A stretch of 35,000 nt of DNA from Chrysomallon squamiferum. Lineage: Eukaryota > Mollusca > Gastropoda > Neomphalida > Peltospiridae. The notes under the pieces were generated by a model. The model saw nothing but the letters and a program-made list of their open reading frames with translations, did no database searches and was not told the origin of the DNA. The position numbers and the translations under genes were made by a program. The stretch covers positions 24,833,121 to 24,868,120 of the forward strand of contig CM022677.1 of the NCBI GenBank assembly GCA_012295275.1, given 5' to 3'. Below, piece by piece: positions 1-10,203 of this stretch; the first letter of the stretch is position 1, and each line of letters opens with the position of its first letter.

Positions 1-124
1 ATAGTAAATAGGTGGTGACAGTGTTAATAAATTGATATTAGTGATAAATGTAGAAATCATAGCTGGTTATTGTAACGTAAAGATCAATATAGAAGATGTG
101 ATACCGAAAACTTTGAAAGTTATT

Positions 125-222
125 ATAGTAGTTTATGTGATAGTATTGCAGTAGTTAAAAATGTTGAAAATATAATGTTACTATTAACTGTTTATGTAAT
201 AGTATTGTAGCAGTAAAGATGT
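125..222 (+). repeat. Intronic 58-bp minisatellite, unit 1 (about 1.5 copies)
   Basis: Unit of the form TTTATGTAATAGTATTGTAG...AATGTTGA(A/G)AATATAATGTTACTATTAA, sitting in the intron before the terminal exon. Confidence 0.7.
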
Positions 223-370
223 TGATTACTTATGTTGATTAAATTGTTGATTACTTATGTAGTCGTTGTCGTTGTACAAATACTTGTAATGGTAATAATA
301 ATAATAATACTGTTGGCAGCAGTTGCAATAGCAAAACCGTTGATGTTCGAAGTAATTCGTCTAATTTCAG

Positions 371-942
371 ATCACGTGATAAGAAAACGTCAGCTCGTAG
401 CTACACTTGCTGTCGGCTGCGCAGCCTTCACTGGGATACGACACTGTTCCAACATCTTGAACGACTGCCCGCCGAATGTCTGTGACGTCGTCGAAGCAGC
501 GTGCAGTTTGAGCAAGATGGCAATCCCTTTCGATGAAATCTGCAAACCGGAAGTAAAAGCGGCCATTGAGAAGTTTATCAGAGAGGACATCTTTTCCAAA
601 GTTGACGCCGGGGCAGAAGAAATGAAACACGCCATGGAAAACCTGGGCAAACAGACATCGAACGCTCTGGAACAGTTTGCAAAATCTGTGAAGGACTTTG
701 GCGAAAACGTCGGTAAAACTTTCAACGAATTTGGCAAAGACACAGCCAAAAAAACCGAGGAGTTTGGGAAAGACGTTGGCGATAAAACAAAAGAATTTTT
801 TAATGATGCTGGTGACAAATTTTCTGATTTTGGCAATAGTTTTGCAAAAGCGTTGAGTTCTGCTGCAAAACCGGAAATGAATTCTCTCATTCTAATACCG
901 CTTGTTATCTGTTTTCAGGCGTTTTTGCTGTTACGTCTGTAA
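371..942 (+). CDS. Array gene 1, terminal coding exon (5'-partial), GPI-tail type
   Basis: Last coding exon of the first array gene; its promoter, UTR exon and signal-peptide exon lie left of the window. The acceptor TAATTTCAG ends at 370 and the reading phase (1) matches the signal-exon donor seen in the other genes. The product from this exon is 190 residues: H-V-I-R-K-R (dibasic processing site), a segment with six cysteines, six 11-residue repeats (655-852) of the form xxxFGxxxxKK, then a small-residue stretch (S-S-A-A) and a hydrophobic tail ending LLLRL at the stop. I read the tail as a GPI-anchor signal. An open frame continues upstream to 232, but that part is intronic. Function is unknown; a secreted, surface-anchored, amphipathic protein is inferred. 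It differs from gene 2 mainly in its last 50 codons. Confidence 0.85.
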
Positions 943-1000
943 CAATCTTTTTTATTATTTCTTCTTATTATTATTATTTTTTTTTTTATAACTTTGGTAT

Positions 1001-1039
<39 letters not shown>

Positions 1040-1260
1040 TTTGGCTGACAAAATCAGAATCTCTTAACAAACTGAAAACAAGTAAACGGGTTTTTAAAAA
1101 AGAAAATTATAAAATTTTTGTAAGTTATTTAATATTTCTGATAAACTGGTAAAGGAAAAATGTGACAATAACATTAACAAATTTACAATTATTAATTATA
1201 ATTATGTGAAGTATAATAAATAGATAAATAAAAGCCACGTATAAATACAATTATGGTAAG
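943..1260 (+). other. Gene 1 3' UTR with poly(A) signals
   Basis: Contains a T-rich stretch, a (TTTA)n microsatellite (about 992-1041) and two poly(A) hexamers AATAAA at 1215-1220 and 1227-1232. The transcript end is expected shortly after. Confidence 0.6.
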
Positions 1261-1679
1261 AAAGTACTTGCAATTTATTTCACAAACTTATTTTCTAATT
1301 CTAATTCTTTTCATTTAGGTTTAAGCGGTGTTGACAAATTCATACTCTAGTTTCACAGTAACATATGTTTTAAACGAACATATGAATTTTCTTGTGACTT
1401 TTAAATGTACAATTAACTTTGGTTGCTGTGTTTCAAAAGCGGAAGATGCTGCTTATTTAGTGTTATGTTTTGTTGTAAGTAGCTATTTGTTTATTTTTTA
1501 TATATAGTATTGTGATTGTAAGTTACCTTCTTATTAATCATTTTTATGACATTTGTTTTCATTCTGTTTTTAGAACATGTTTTTAACGAGTGTAATATTT
1601 GTTTTAAAAATGATCTTATTCAGTGTACATACTAATATATTTTATGTGTCTCATCAGTTTAATTAGGATACATAACACT

Positions 1680-1935
1680 ATGTTTATGTAATAGTATTGT
1701 AGTGGTAAAAATGTTGAAAATATAATGCTACTATTGTTTACGTAATCGTATTGTAGTGGGAAAAATGTTGACAACATAATGTTACTATTGTTTACGTAAT
1801 GGTATTGTAGTGGTAAAAATGTTGACAATATAATGCTACTATTGTTTACGTAATGGTATTGTAGTAGTAAAAAAGTTGAAAATATAATGTTACTATTAAT
1901 TGTTTATGTAACAGTTGTAGCAGTAACGATGTTGA
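1680..1935 (+). repeat. Downstream 54-bp minisatellite, unit 1
   Basis: Copies of TTTACGTAATGGTATTGTAG...AATGTTGACAATATAATGCTACTATTG. Clearly related to the intronic 58-bp repeat but with ACGTAA for ATGTAA and four bases shorter. Confidence 0.85.
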
Positions 1936-2231
1936 CATAAATATTTTTCTGTACGCCACAGTATTCTGGTGTTAGACGGCTTGTACAAAATTTAACTAGC
2001 TTCAATATTTTAGTAACACTTGTGTTTCTGCGTAATAAATTTAAAAAAAATATAAAATTGTTTTTCTTTGTTAGTTATAACGCTTTTGAGGTTTTTTTTA
2101 AAATATCACTTTTTATATATCTACGTTTAACCCAATTAAAAATATATTTATGGAAAAATATATAAATTTATTATTACAGAAATAATCTATAATGTAAGTA
2201 AAACCTTTTCATTATTACATTATTATTAGAC

Positions 2232-2271
2232 AAGTAAAATATTAAACAAACAATACTATATATTTTTTTAT

Positions 2272-2308
<37 letters not shown>

Positions 2309-3014
2309 TCGCTTCACTGCACTTGTTTATTGTTTGCGTGCGTTACAACACTGATTGTAAAAGATAATTTATGTTGTCAGAAACTAATTTATGACTTACG
2401 CAGTAATAATATTCAATACCTTTTTTTGTATTGGAGTGTGCAGGTTAACATTTTGTATATAAAAATGCAAACATTCCTGGAAATTCTAAATTTGTACCCG
2501 TAACCAAGATTTTGCCATTCGCGCATGCGCACTTGCTCCATGACGTGTCATTATAATTAACCTTCGAATAAATTTATTTTCACGGTAGGCATCAAAACAA
2601 TTCAAGGATCTAATATCAAGTGACATATTTCTGATTATGATTTACAGTCGTATTTGTCGTACAGCAATAAGCATTAGAGGCACGCGTGAATCGAAAGCAC
2701 GCTAGAGGTTACGCAGAGTCAATCCAATGTACACGAAATACAGAAGTGATTGCGTGTGCTGTGTAGGTTTATTGCGTCAGCTAGATCAGGCTACGGAAAT
2801 CGATTTCCTGTTTACGTAAGCCTTCATTTTATCTGTACAGGAGATAGATTTGCAAGCGAGTTTATTCTCGCATTAGATCTGTTATTATTGGTTACATTTT
2901 TCTCAAACGAACACGCCTTTGTGGCAAACTCTATACAACAACTTTGAATGGTGGCACACTCTATACAACAACTATGAATGAGTCAGTCTGCAATGTTTGC
3001 CGTCTGTGCTCATC
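2232..3014. other. Unit-1-specific segment, no gene recognised
   Basis: Present only in unit 1; units 2-5 pass directly from ATTACATTATTATTA to TCAAAGTGTGAAG. It contains a run of 31 A (2276-2306) and a near-duplicate of about 27 bases (ACTCTATACAACAACT... at about 2928 and 2957). I see no coding region or terminal repeats, so it may be an insertion or ancestral sequence lost from the other units. Confidence 0.6.
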
Positions 3015-3426
3015 AAAGTGTGAAGTGACAAAGGTGATTGTAAACACACCAGAAAAAAAAAAAATAATAATAATAAATAAAATAAAATAAAATAAAATGT
3101 GAAGTAAAAATTCTCTACATACAAGAAATGTTTCTAACGGGAGCTCACTAACTGTCTGGCGTTTGAAGTGTACTAAGTACAACTGGTGAACAACACACAC
3201 AAACCACAGTTAATTTCTTGCTCTGATTCATCAGAGGGGAAACCCCTCGATACAGTCTCGCACAATGACACGCGCTACCTCAAAGTTAGTGGAATGCAGG
3301 TAGACGGGCGCTGTGCGTTGGTATTATTGACATGCACGTGACTTGTCTCGTGCTTGGGGTGCGTTGAATTAACAATATTATTTCGGAAAGCGGCGCTCAC
3401 GAGAGTGACTTATTTTAGTGTACAAA

Positions 3427-3960
3427 ATGGCGACTAGCGGAAAGGGACGGGTAAATAACCAAGACTTTACAAGGAGAAAAGGGAAATAATTAAGTACTGT
3501 GAAGTCAATTTGACGGCGGAGAGATTTAAGATTTCCCCGCACATCACTGAATGACATTTAAAAAAAATAATAATAATAATAATAAAAAAATCTAAAAGTG
3601 ATCGAAGCCATCGAGAAGGCCGTGCATCCCGATTCAAGGAAAGGGGCTTGAAACGCATCAATCACGTGACGTTTGAAGATGTCGACTCCGACATTGGTGA
3701 TGACAAATGGCTGCTGGAGCTGAAATTCGTATCAATGGTCAAATGCTACTTCAAAAAGAACGAGGCTTTCCCGAGCAACTTGGTCACGAGGATGGTGAGA
3801 AAGTGAACGACAGTTGGACTGGTCGTTTTAAGGAAATGGGTGGGGAATCGTAAAAGTGATGAAAGCAGATGAATCTGGGGGTGTTAATACAGCAGTTAGT
3901 TGAAGAATGGAAAACTGAGAAACTTAAGGACACTCATCATTCGGAAACTGAACATTATAC
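3427..3960 (+). pseudogene. Transposase-like relic, unit 1 (Tigger/pogo-type DNA-binding region?)
   Basis: A GC-richer island with broken coding traces. ATG at 3427 opens M-A-T-S-G-K-G-R-V-N-N-Q-D-F-T-R-R-K, then a frameshift leads to E-I-I-K-Y-C-E-V-N-L-T-A-E-R-F-K-I-S, reminiscent of a psq/CENP-B-type helix-turn-helix. A second open stretch (about 3591-3806) ends V-R-K-stop. A third frame (3803-3841) reads V-N-D-S-W-T-G-R-F-K-E-M-G, like the S-x-G-W-L-x-R-F-K motif of Tc5/CENP-B domains, followed by N-T-A-V-x-E-E-W-K. The order fits the N-terminus of pogo/Tigger transposases, but no catalytic DDE part is seen. It is non-functional. The assignment rests on motif recall alone. Confidence 0.45.
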
Positions 3961-4105
3961 AAATACAATGCCACCCTGTAGATCGTGCCAGCTGGCAAGC
4001 TGCCAAGCGATCCCTTTAAAGATTACGGCATAATCTGGGCGCTGAGTAAAATTATCCACATAATATCCACACCCCAGCCCCAAGCTTGGTAACGGAGGTG
4101 AGAAT

Positions 4106-4156
4106 CTGTGCTGGTTTTAATACAGTTTAATAGCTGGCTAGATTGCAATGTCGTAC

Positions 4157-4192
<36 letters not shown>

Positions 4193-4570
4193 GTACGTAT
4201 GTACGTATGCATGTCTATTTGTTTAGATAATTTATATTTAAGTCTGTGCTGGTTTTAATACAGCTTAATAGCTAGCTAGATTGCAGTGTCATACTCGATA
4301 TATATATATATATATATATATGTATTATGCACGTATGTACGTATGCATGTCTATTAGTTTAAATAATTTATATTTAAGTCTGTGCTGGTTTTAATACAGT
4401 TTAATAGCTAGCTAGATTGCAATGTCATACTCGATATATATATATATATGTATTATGCACGTATGTATTTGTATGCATGTCTATTTGTTTAGATAATTTA
4501 TATTTAAGTCTGTTTTTGTTTTAATACAGTTTAATAGCTAGCTAGATTGCAATGTCGTACTCAATAGTGT
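4106..4570 (+). repeat. 130-138-bp minisatellite with (TA)n cores, unit 1 (4 copies)
   Basis: Each copy starts CTGTGCTGGTTTTAATACAG and contains GCTAGCTAGATTGCA, a (TA)n run and ACGTATGTACGTATGCATG. Copies begin at 4106, 4244, 4380 and 4510; the last is partial. Confidence 0.85.
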
Positions 4571-4742
4571 TCTTAGGAACGAAACGGGTACCAACCAGTC
4601 AAGAAATGAATTCATGTGCAGTGAAGTTTGACACAGTCGACTGGTTTTAACTGACAGAATTTGCTGGCTCATGCGAACGGTATGACGTGTGTTGCTTGTT
4701 ATTTGAATGTTTGTATGTTTCCAATTCTTTGTTAAAATACAG

Positions 4743-5100
4743 TTTTATTCTTGGAATGCACATGACTATGACACGAATATGACGATACAATAAAGCGAAC
4801 AAATGGAATTTCCATTTCTATTTTTTCACTGTACGTGTACCTATTTTTGGTGTTTGAAATATGGAATTGATCTCGTAGCTGGGTATGCAGTTTCATTCTC
4901 GGAGTGGACATGAATATGCTGATATATAAGGCAGATTGCCAGAAATATGAATACAGAAATAAGAATAAAGCAAACTAAGACAAAAAAAATAAAAAATAAC
5001 GGGAATTCCCATTTATACTGTTTCACTTTACGTGGAATGTGTTTGAACTATAGAACTGACCTCACAGCTGTTTATATATTTGGGTGTTTGAAACCTGGGT
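4743..5100 (+). promoter_or_regulatory. Gene 2 promoter: duplicated module with two kappaB-like palindromes and TATA
   Basis: Two diverged copies of one module lie in tandem (about 4743-4890 and 4891-5080). Both contain a G/C-capped palindrome, then TTTCACT(G/T)TACGTG, then GTGTTTGAA(A/C)TAT(G/A)GAA(T/C)TGA(T/C)CTC. The palindromes are TGGAATTTCCA (4804-4814) and GGGAATTCCC (5001-5010); the second is a full match to the Rel/NF-kB consensus GGGRNNYYCC. A TATA-like element (TTTATATATT, 5071-5080) lies about 30 bases before the inferred 5' exon. Another TATATAAG-like run is at 4921-4928 and could be an alternative start. Confidence 0.55.
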
Positions 5101-5144
5101 AGACACAGAGACACCACAATACACCTAAGAAAGAAGGATTAACG
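5101..5144 (+). other. Gene 2 non-coding 5' exon (start inferred)
   Basis: The sequence ends AAGGATTAACG followed by the strong donor GTAAGT (5145). The next acceptor is TTATTTTCCAG (ending 5402), giving an intron of 258 bp before the exon with the ATG. The start is inferred as about 25-30 bases below the TATA element at 5071-5080. Confidence 0.6.
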
Positions 5145-5428
5145 GTAAGTTTAAGAAATGTTTTTAATTTAAATACTGATCTATATTTTTACAAATACAG
5201 AAATACAGTTTATTATTATCACATCAAGTCTGTTTTTTTGTTGTTGTTTTGTTTCTATTATTTATTTATTATTTATTTTAAACGTACTGTTATATTTTAA
5301 TTTTATTTATTTAATTCTTTTTAATTTAGTTTTTCTTTTAATTTTTAATTTTTAATTTTTTTTTAATTTGTTTTTTTTAAATATGTTTTGTTTATTTTCC
5401 AGCTCAAACTTGACTAAGAACAACAAAA

Positions 5429-6682
5429 ATGTTTCAACGATTCAGTCTTTTGTTTTCGGTTTTCATTTTGATACCATCAGTGAACGCTAAACCAGCAGGT
5501 ACGTTAACCTAAGCATTAAATACAACAACAACGTCAACGACAACATCACTGTCCGATAGTGGCAATGGTCAGGTCGTTGTGGTGATAGTAAATAGGTGGT
5601 GACAGTGTTAATAAATTGATATTAGTGATAAATGTAAAAATCATAGCTGGTTATTGTAACGTAAAGATCAATATAGAAGATGTGATACTGAAATCTTTGA
5701 AAGTAGTTATAGTAGTTGTAGTAGTAAAAATATTGACAGTATAATGTTACTCTTAATTATTTACGTAATAGTCTTATAGTAAAAATGTTTTAAATATAAT
5801 GTTACTATTAATTGTTTATGTAATAGTATTGTAGTTGTAAAAATGTTGACAATACAATGTTACCATTAATTGTTTATGTAATAGTATTGTAGTAGTAAAA
5901 ATGTTGAGAATATAATGTTACTATTAACTGTTTATGTAATAGTATTGTAGCAGTAAAGATGTTGATTACTTATGTTGATTAAATTGTTGATTACTTATGT
6001 AGTCGTTGTCGTTGTACAAATACTTGTAATGGTAATAATAATAATAATACTGTTGGCAGCAGTTGCAATAGCAAAACCGTTGATGTTTCAAGTAATTCGT
6101 CTAATTTCAGATCACGTGATAAGAAAACGTCAACTCGTAGCTACATTTGCTGTCGGCTGCGCAGCCTTCACTGGGATACGACACTGTTCCAACATCTTGA
6201 ACGACTGCCCGCCGAATGTCTGTGACGTCGTCGAAGCAGCGTGCAGTTTGAGCAAGATGGCAATCCCTTTCGATGAAATCTGCAAACCGGAAGTAAAAGC
6301 GGCCATTGAGAAGTTTATCAGAGAGGACATCTTTTCCAAAGTTGACGCCGGGGCAGAAGAAATGAAACACGCCATGGAAAACCTGGGCAAACAGACATCG
6401 AACGCTCTGGAACAGTTTGCAAAATCTGTGAAGGACTTTGGCGAAAACGTCGGTAAAACTTTCAACGAATTTGGCAAAGACACAGCCAAAAAAACCGAGG
6501 AGTTTGGGAAAGACGTTGGCGATAAAACAAAAGATTTTTTTAATGATGCTGGTGACAAATTTTCTGATTTAGGCGATAATATCGCAAAAGTGTTCAGTTC
6601 TGCTGCAAAACTGCAAATGAATTCTCTCATTCTCATACCGCTTGTTATCAGTTTTCAGACGTTTTTGCTGTTACGTCTGTAA
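5429..6682 (+). CDS. Array gene 2: prepro, six-Cys, 11-mer repeat protein with GPI-like tail (213 aa)
   Basis: Coding exons are 5429-5498 and 6111-6682, preceded by a UTR exon ending at 5144. The donor CAG|GTACGT and acceptor TTTCAG|AT are both phase 1 and join cleanly. Residues 1-20 are a signal peptide (MFQRFSLLFS... ending VNA). Residues 21-30 are a propeptide ending R-K-R, so the mature chain would start at Gln31. Cysteines are at 40, 49, 56, 61, 68 and 81. Residues 119-184 are six exact 11-residue repeats with F/L-G at positions 4-5 and K/D-rich ends, predicted to form an amphipathic helix. Residues 186-189 (S-S-A-A) followed by a hydrophobic C-terminus (194-213) resemble a GPI-attachment signal. 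I do not recognise the family. The repeats recall apolipoprotein, LEA or synuclein 11-mers, so lipid or membrane contact is a reasonable inference. The same-strand neighbours are paralogues. Confidence 0.87.
5703..5963 (+). repeat. Intronic 58-bp minisatellite, unit 2 (about 4 copies)
   Basis: Same unit as in unit 1, alternating GACAATACAATG and GAGAATATAATG variants. Confidence 0.8.
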
Positions 6683-6990
6683 CAATCTTTTTTATTATTT
6701 CTTCTTATTATTATTATTATTTTTTTTATAACTTTGGTATTTATTTATTTATTTATTTATTTATTTATTTGGCTGACAAAATCAGAATCTCTTAACAAAT
6801 TGAAAACAAGTAAAAGGGTTTAAAAAAAAAAAAAAATTATAAAATTTGTGTAAGTGATTTAATATTTCTGATAAACTGGTAAAGGAAAAAAGTGACAATA
6901 ACATTAACAAATTTACAATTATTAATTATAATTATGTGAAGTATAATAAATAGATAAATAAAAGCCACGTATAAATACAATTATGGTAAG
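6683..6990 (+). other. Gene 2 3' UTR with poly(A) signals
   Basis: Same layout as gene 1, with a shorter (TTTA)n tract (about 6740-6771). AATAAA at 6945-6950 and 6957-6962. Confidence 0.6.
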
Positions 6991-7429
6991 AAAGTACTTG
7001 CAGTTTATTTCACAAACTTATTTCTCTAATTCTAATTCTTTTCATTTAGGTTTAAGCGGTGTTGACAAATTCATACTCTAGTTTCACAGTAACATATGTT
7101 TTAAACGAACATATGAATTTTTCTTGTGACTTGTATCAAGTTTTATGGTCAAATGCACAATTAACTTTGGTTGCTGTGTTTCAAAAGCGGAAGGTACTGC
7201 TTATTTAGTGTTATGTTTTGTTGTAAGTAGATATTTGTTTATTTTTTATATATAGTATTGTGATTGTAAGTTACCTTCTTATTAATCATTTTTATGACAT
7301 TTGCTTTCATTCTGTTTTTAGAACATGTTTTTAACGAGTGTAATATTTGTTTTAAAAATGATCTTATTCAGTGTACATACTAATATATTTTATGTGTCTC
7401 ATCAGTTTAATTAGGATACATAACACTAT

Positions 7430-7727
7430 GTTTATGTAATAGTATTGTAGTGGTAAAAATGTTGACAATATAATGCTACTATTGTTTACGTAATGGTAAA
7501 AATGTTGACAATATAATGTTACTATTGTTTACGTAATCGTATTGTAGTGGTAAAAATGTTGACAACATAATGTTACTATTGTTTACGTAATCGTATTGTA
7601 GTGGTAAAAATGTTGACAATATAATGCTACTATTGTTTACGTAATGGTATTGTAGTAGTAAAAAAGTTGAAAATATAATGTTACTATTAATTGTTTATGT
7701 AACAGTTGTAGCAGTAACGATGTTGAC
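7430..7727 (+). repeat. Downstream 54-bp minisatellite, unit 2
   Basis: Same family; includes shortened copies lacking TATTGTAGTG. Confidence 0.85.
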
Positions 7728-8189
7728 ATAAATATTTTTCTGTACGCCACAGTATTCTGGTGTTAGACGGCTTGTACAAAATTTAACTAGCTTCAATATT
7801 TTAGTAACACTTGTGTTTCTGCGTAATAAATTAAAAAAATATATAAAATTGTTTTTCTTTGTTAGTTACAACGCGTTTGAGTTTTTTTGTAAATATCACT
7901 TTTTATATATCTACGTTTAACCCAGTTAAAAATATATTTAAGGAAAAATATATAAATTTATTATTACAGAAATAAGCTATAATGTAAGTAAAACCTTTTT
8001 ATTATTACATTATTATTATCAAAGTGTGAAGTGAGAAAGGCGATTGTAAATACAACAGAAATAAAATTTAATAATAATAATAATAAAAATAAAATGTGAA
8101 GTAAAAATTCTCTACATACAAGAAATGTTTCTAACGGGAGCTCACTAACTGTCTGCCGTTTGAAGTGTACGAAGTACAACAGGTGAACA

Positions 8190-8382
8190 ACAGAAGCGGG
8201 GACTACCCTGTAGTATGACGGACACAGTATTACCAACAGGTGTTAGTCGCCTAAATCGTCTGCGTTTAAGTCGTCAGGTGCGTAGGTCTTATCTCAGCCA
8301 GAGTCGCGAGTTTTCTGTAACGTTATTTCCAATAAAATAATCCCTTATCAAAGTCGTCACGTGACACTTCGTCTTAGGAACA
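8190..8382. other. Segment of about 190 bp present in units 2-5, absent from unit 1
   Basis: Starts after GGTGAACAACA and ends at CTTAGGA before ACACACACAAACC. Corresponding segments are about 13,364-13,554, 18,876-19,066 and 23,600-23,790. It carries a perfect 10-bp palindrome GTCACGTGAC (8356-8365; also 13530-13539, 19042-19051, 23765-23774). Confidence 0.6.
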
Positions 8383-8613
8383 CACACAAACCACAGTTAA
8401 TTGCTTGCTCTGATTCATCATTGGGGAAATCCCTCGATACAGTCTCGCACAATGACACGCGCTACCTCAAAGTTACTGGAATGCAGGTAGACAGGCGCTG
8501 TGCGTTGGTATTATTGACATGCACGTGACTTGTCTCGTGCTTGGGGTGCGTTGAATTAACAATATTATTTCGGAAAGCGGCGCTCACGAGAGTGACTTAT
8601 TTTAGTGTACAAA

Positions 8614-9150
8614 ATGGCGACTAGCGGAAAGGGACGGGTAAATAACCAAGACTTTACAAGGAGAAAAGGGAAATAATTAAGTACTGTGAAGTCAATCTGA
8701 CGGCGGAGAGATTTAAGATTTCCCCGCACATCACTGAATGACATTTAAAAAAAAATAAAATAAAATAAAATAAAATCTAAAAGTGATCGAAGCTATCGAG
8801 AAGCCTGTGCATCCCGATTCAAGGAAAGGGGCTTGAAACGCATCAATCACGTGACGTTTGAAGATGTCGACTCCGACATTGGTGATGACAAATGTCTGCT
8901 GGAGCTGAAATTCGTATCAATGGTCAAATGCTACTTCAAAAAGAACGAGGCTCTCCCGAGCAACTTGGTCACGAGGATGGTGAGAAAGTGAACGACAGTT
9001 GGACTGATCGTTTTAAGGAAATGGGTGGGGAATCGTAAAAGTGATGAAAGCAGATGAATCTGGCGGTGTTAATACAGCAGTTAATTGAAGAATGGAAAAC
9101 TGAGAAACTTAAGGACATTCATCATTCGGAAACCGAGCATCATACAAATA
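8614..9150 (+). pseudogene. Transposase-like relic, unit 2
   Basis: Copy of the unit 1 relic with the same frameshifts, so it was broken before the array amplified. The internal A-rich tract is (AAAAT)n here. Confidence 0.45.
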
Positions 9151-9290
9151 CAATGCCACCCTGTAGATCGTGCCAGCTGGCAAGCTGCCAAGAGATCCCT
9201 TTAAAGATAACGGCATAATCTGGCCGCAGAGTAAAATTATCCCCATAATATCCACACCCCACCCCCAAGCTTGGTAACGGAGGTGAGGAT

Positions 9291-9469
9291 CTGTGCTGGT
9301 TTTAATACAGTTTAATAGCTGGCTAGATTGCAATGTCGTACTCGATATATATATATATATGTATTATGTACGTATGTACGTATGCATGTCTATTTGTTTA
9401 GATAATTTATATTTAAGTCTGTGCTGGTTTTAATACAGCTTAAAAGCTAGCTAGATTGCAATGTCATGC

Positions 9470-9516
<47 letters not shown>

Positions 9517-9632
9517 ATTATTATGTACGTATGCACGTATGCATGTCTATTTGTTTAGATAATTTATATTTACGTCTGTTCTTGTTTTAATACAGTTTAA
9601 TAGCTGGCTAGATTGCAATGTCGTACTCAATA
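9291..9632 (+). repeat. (TA)n-core minisatellite, unit 2 (3 copies)
   Basis: Same repeat as 4106-4570, with one long (TA)n(TG)n run at about 9474-9518. Confidence 0.85.
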
Positions 9633-9811
9633 GTGTTCTTAGGAACGAAACGGGTACCAACTAGCCAAGAAATGAATTCATGTGCAGTGAAGTTTGACAC
9701 AGTCGACTGGTTTTAACTGACATAATTTGCTGGCTTATGCGAACGGTATGACGTGTGTTGCTTGTTATTTGAATATTTGTATGTTTCCAATTCTTTGTTA
9801 AAATACAGTTT

Positions 9812-10162
9812 TATTCTTGGAGTGCACATGACTATGACACGAATATGACGATACAATAACGCGAACAAATGGAATTTCCATTTCTATTTTTTCACTGTAC
9901 GTGTACCTATTTTTGGTGTTTGAAATATGGAATTGATCTCGCAGCTGGGTATACAGTTTCATTCTCGGAGTGGACATGAATATGCTGATATATAAGGCAG
10001 ATTGCCAGAAATATGAATACAGAAATAAGAATAAAGCGAACTAAGACAAAAAAAAGAATAACGGGAATTCCCATTTATACTGTTTCACTTTACGTGGAAT
10101 GTGTTTGAAATATAGAACTGACCTCACAGCTGCTTATATATACGGGTGTTTAGCTGGGTACA
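9812..10162 (+). promoter_or_regulatory. Gene 3 promoter module
   Basis: Same duplicated module as for gene 2. The kappaB-like palindromes are at 9870-9880 (TGGAATTTCCA) and 10063-10072 (GGGAATTCCC), with a TATATATA element at about 10134-10142. Confidence 0.55.
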
Positions 10163-10203
10163 CACAGAGACACCACGATACACCTAAGAAAGAAGGATTA
10201 ACG
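10163..10203 (+). other. Gene 3 non-coding 5' exon (start inferred)
   Basis: Equivalent to the gene 2 UTR exon. The donor is ACG|GTAAGT at 10204, and the acceptor before the signal exon ends at 10461. The start is set about 25 bases below the TATA element. Confidence 0.6.

Larger units (their letters stand above)
1..5584 (+). repeat. Tandem array unit 1 (5.58 kb)
   Basis: First unit seen of a head-to-tail array; the unit start chosen here (the sequence at base 1) is arbitrary and recurs at 5585, 10650, 15956 and 21186. It holds the last exon of gene 1 and the promoter plus first exons of gene 2. It is the structurally most divergent unit: it has about 790 extra bases (about 2232-3014) absent from the others, and lacks a segment of about 190 bases that units 2-5 carry after the sequence matching 3190. 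The array clearly extends left of the window, because gene 1 lacks its first exons here. Confidence 0.93.

Noticed and set aside
232-370. N-terminal extension of the body-exon open frame (hydrophobic, V- and I-rich start at 232, 5972, 11397, 21573)
   Set aside because: It lies upstream of a phase-matched acceptor (TTTCAG), consists of intronic repeat-derived sequence, and is altered by a tract duplication in unit 4. The separate signal-peptide exon gives a much better start.
390-890. Long antisense open frames inside every body exon (up to 168 codons)
   Set aside because: They mirror the sense coding sequence and its repeats and have no exon signals or recognisable domains of their own.
2750-2947. 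65-codon plus-strand frame in the unit-1-specific segment
   Set aside because: No domain, no ATG context or splice signals of note, and present in one unit only.
7964-8236. 90-codon minus-strand frame repeated in units 2, 3 and 4
   Set aside because: Its conservation only reflects recent duplication of the unit; it runs through A/T-rich tracts and shows no domain.
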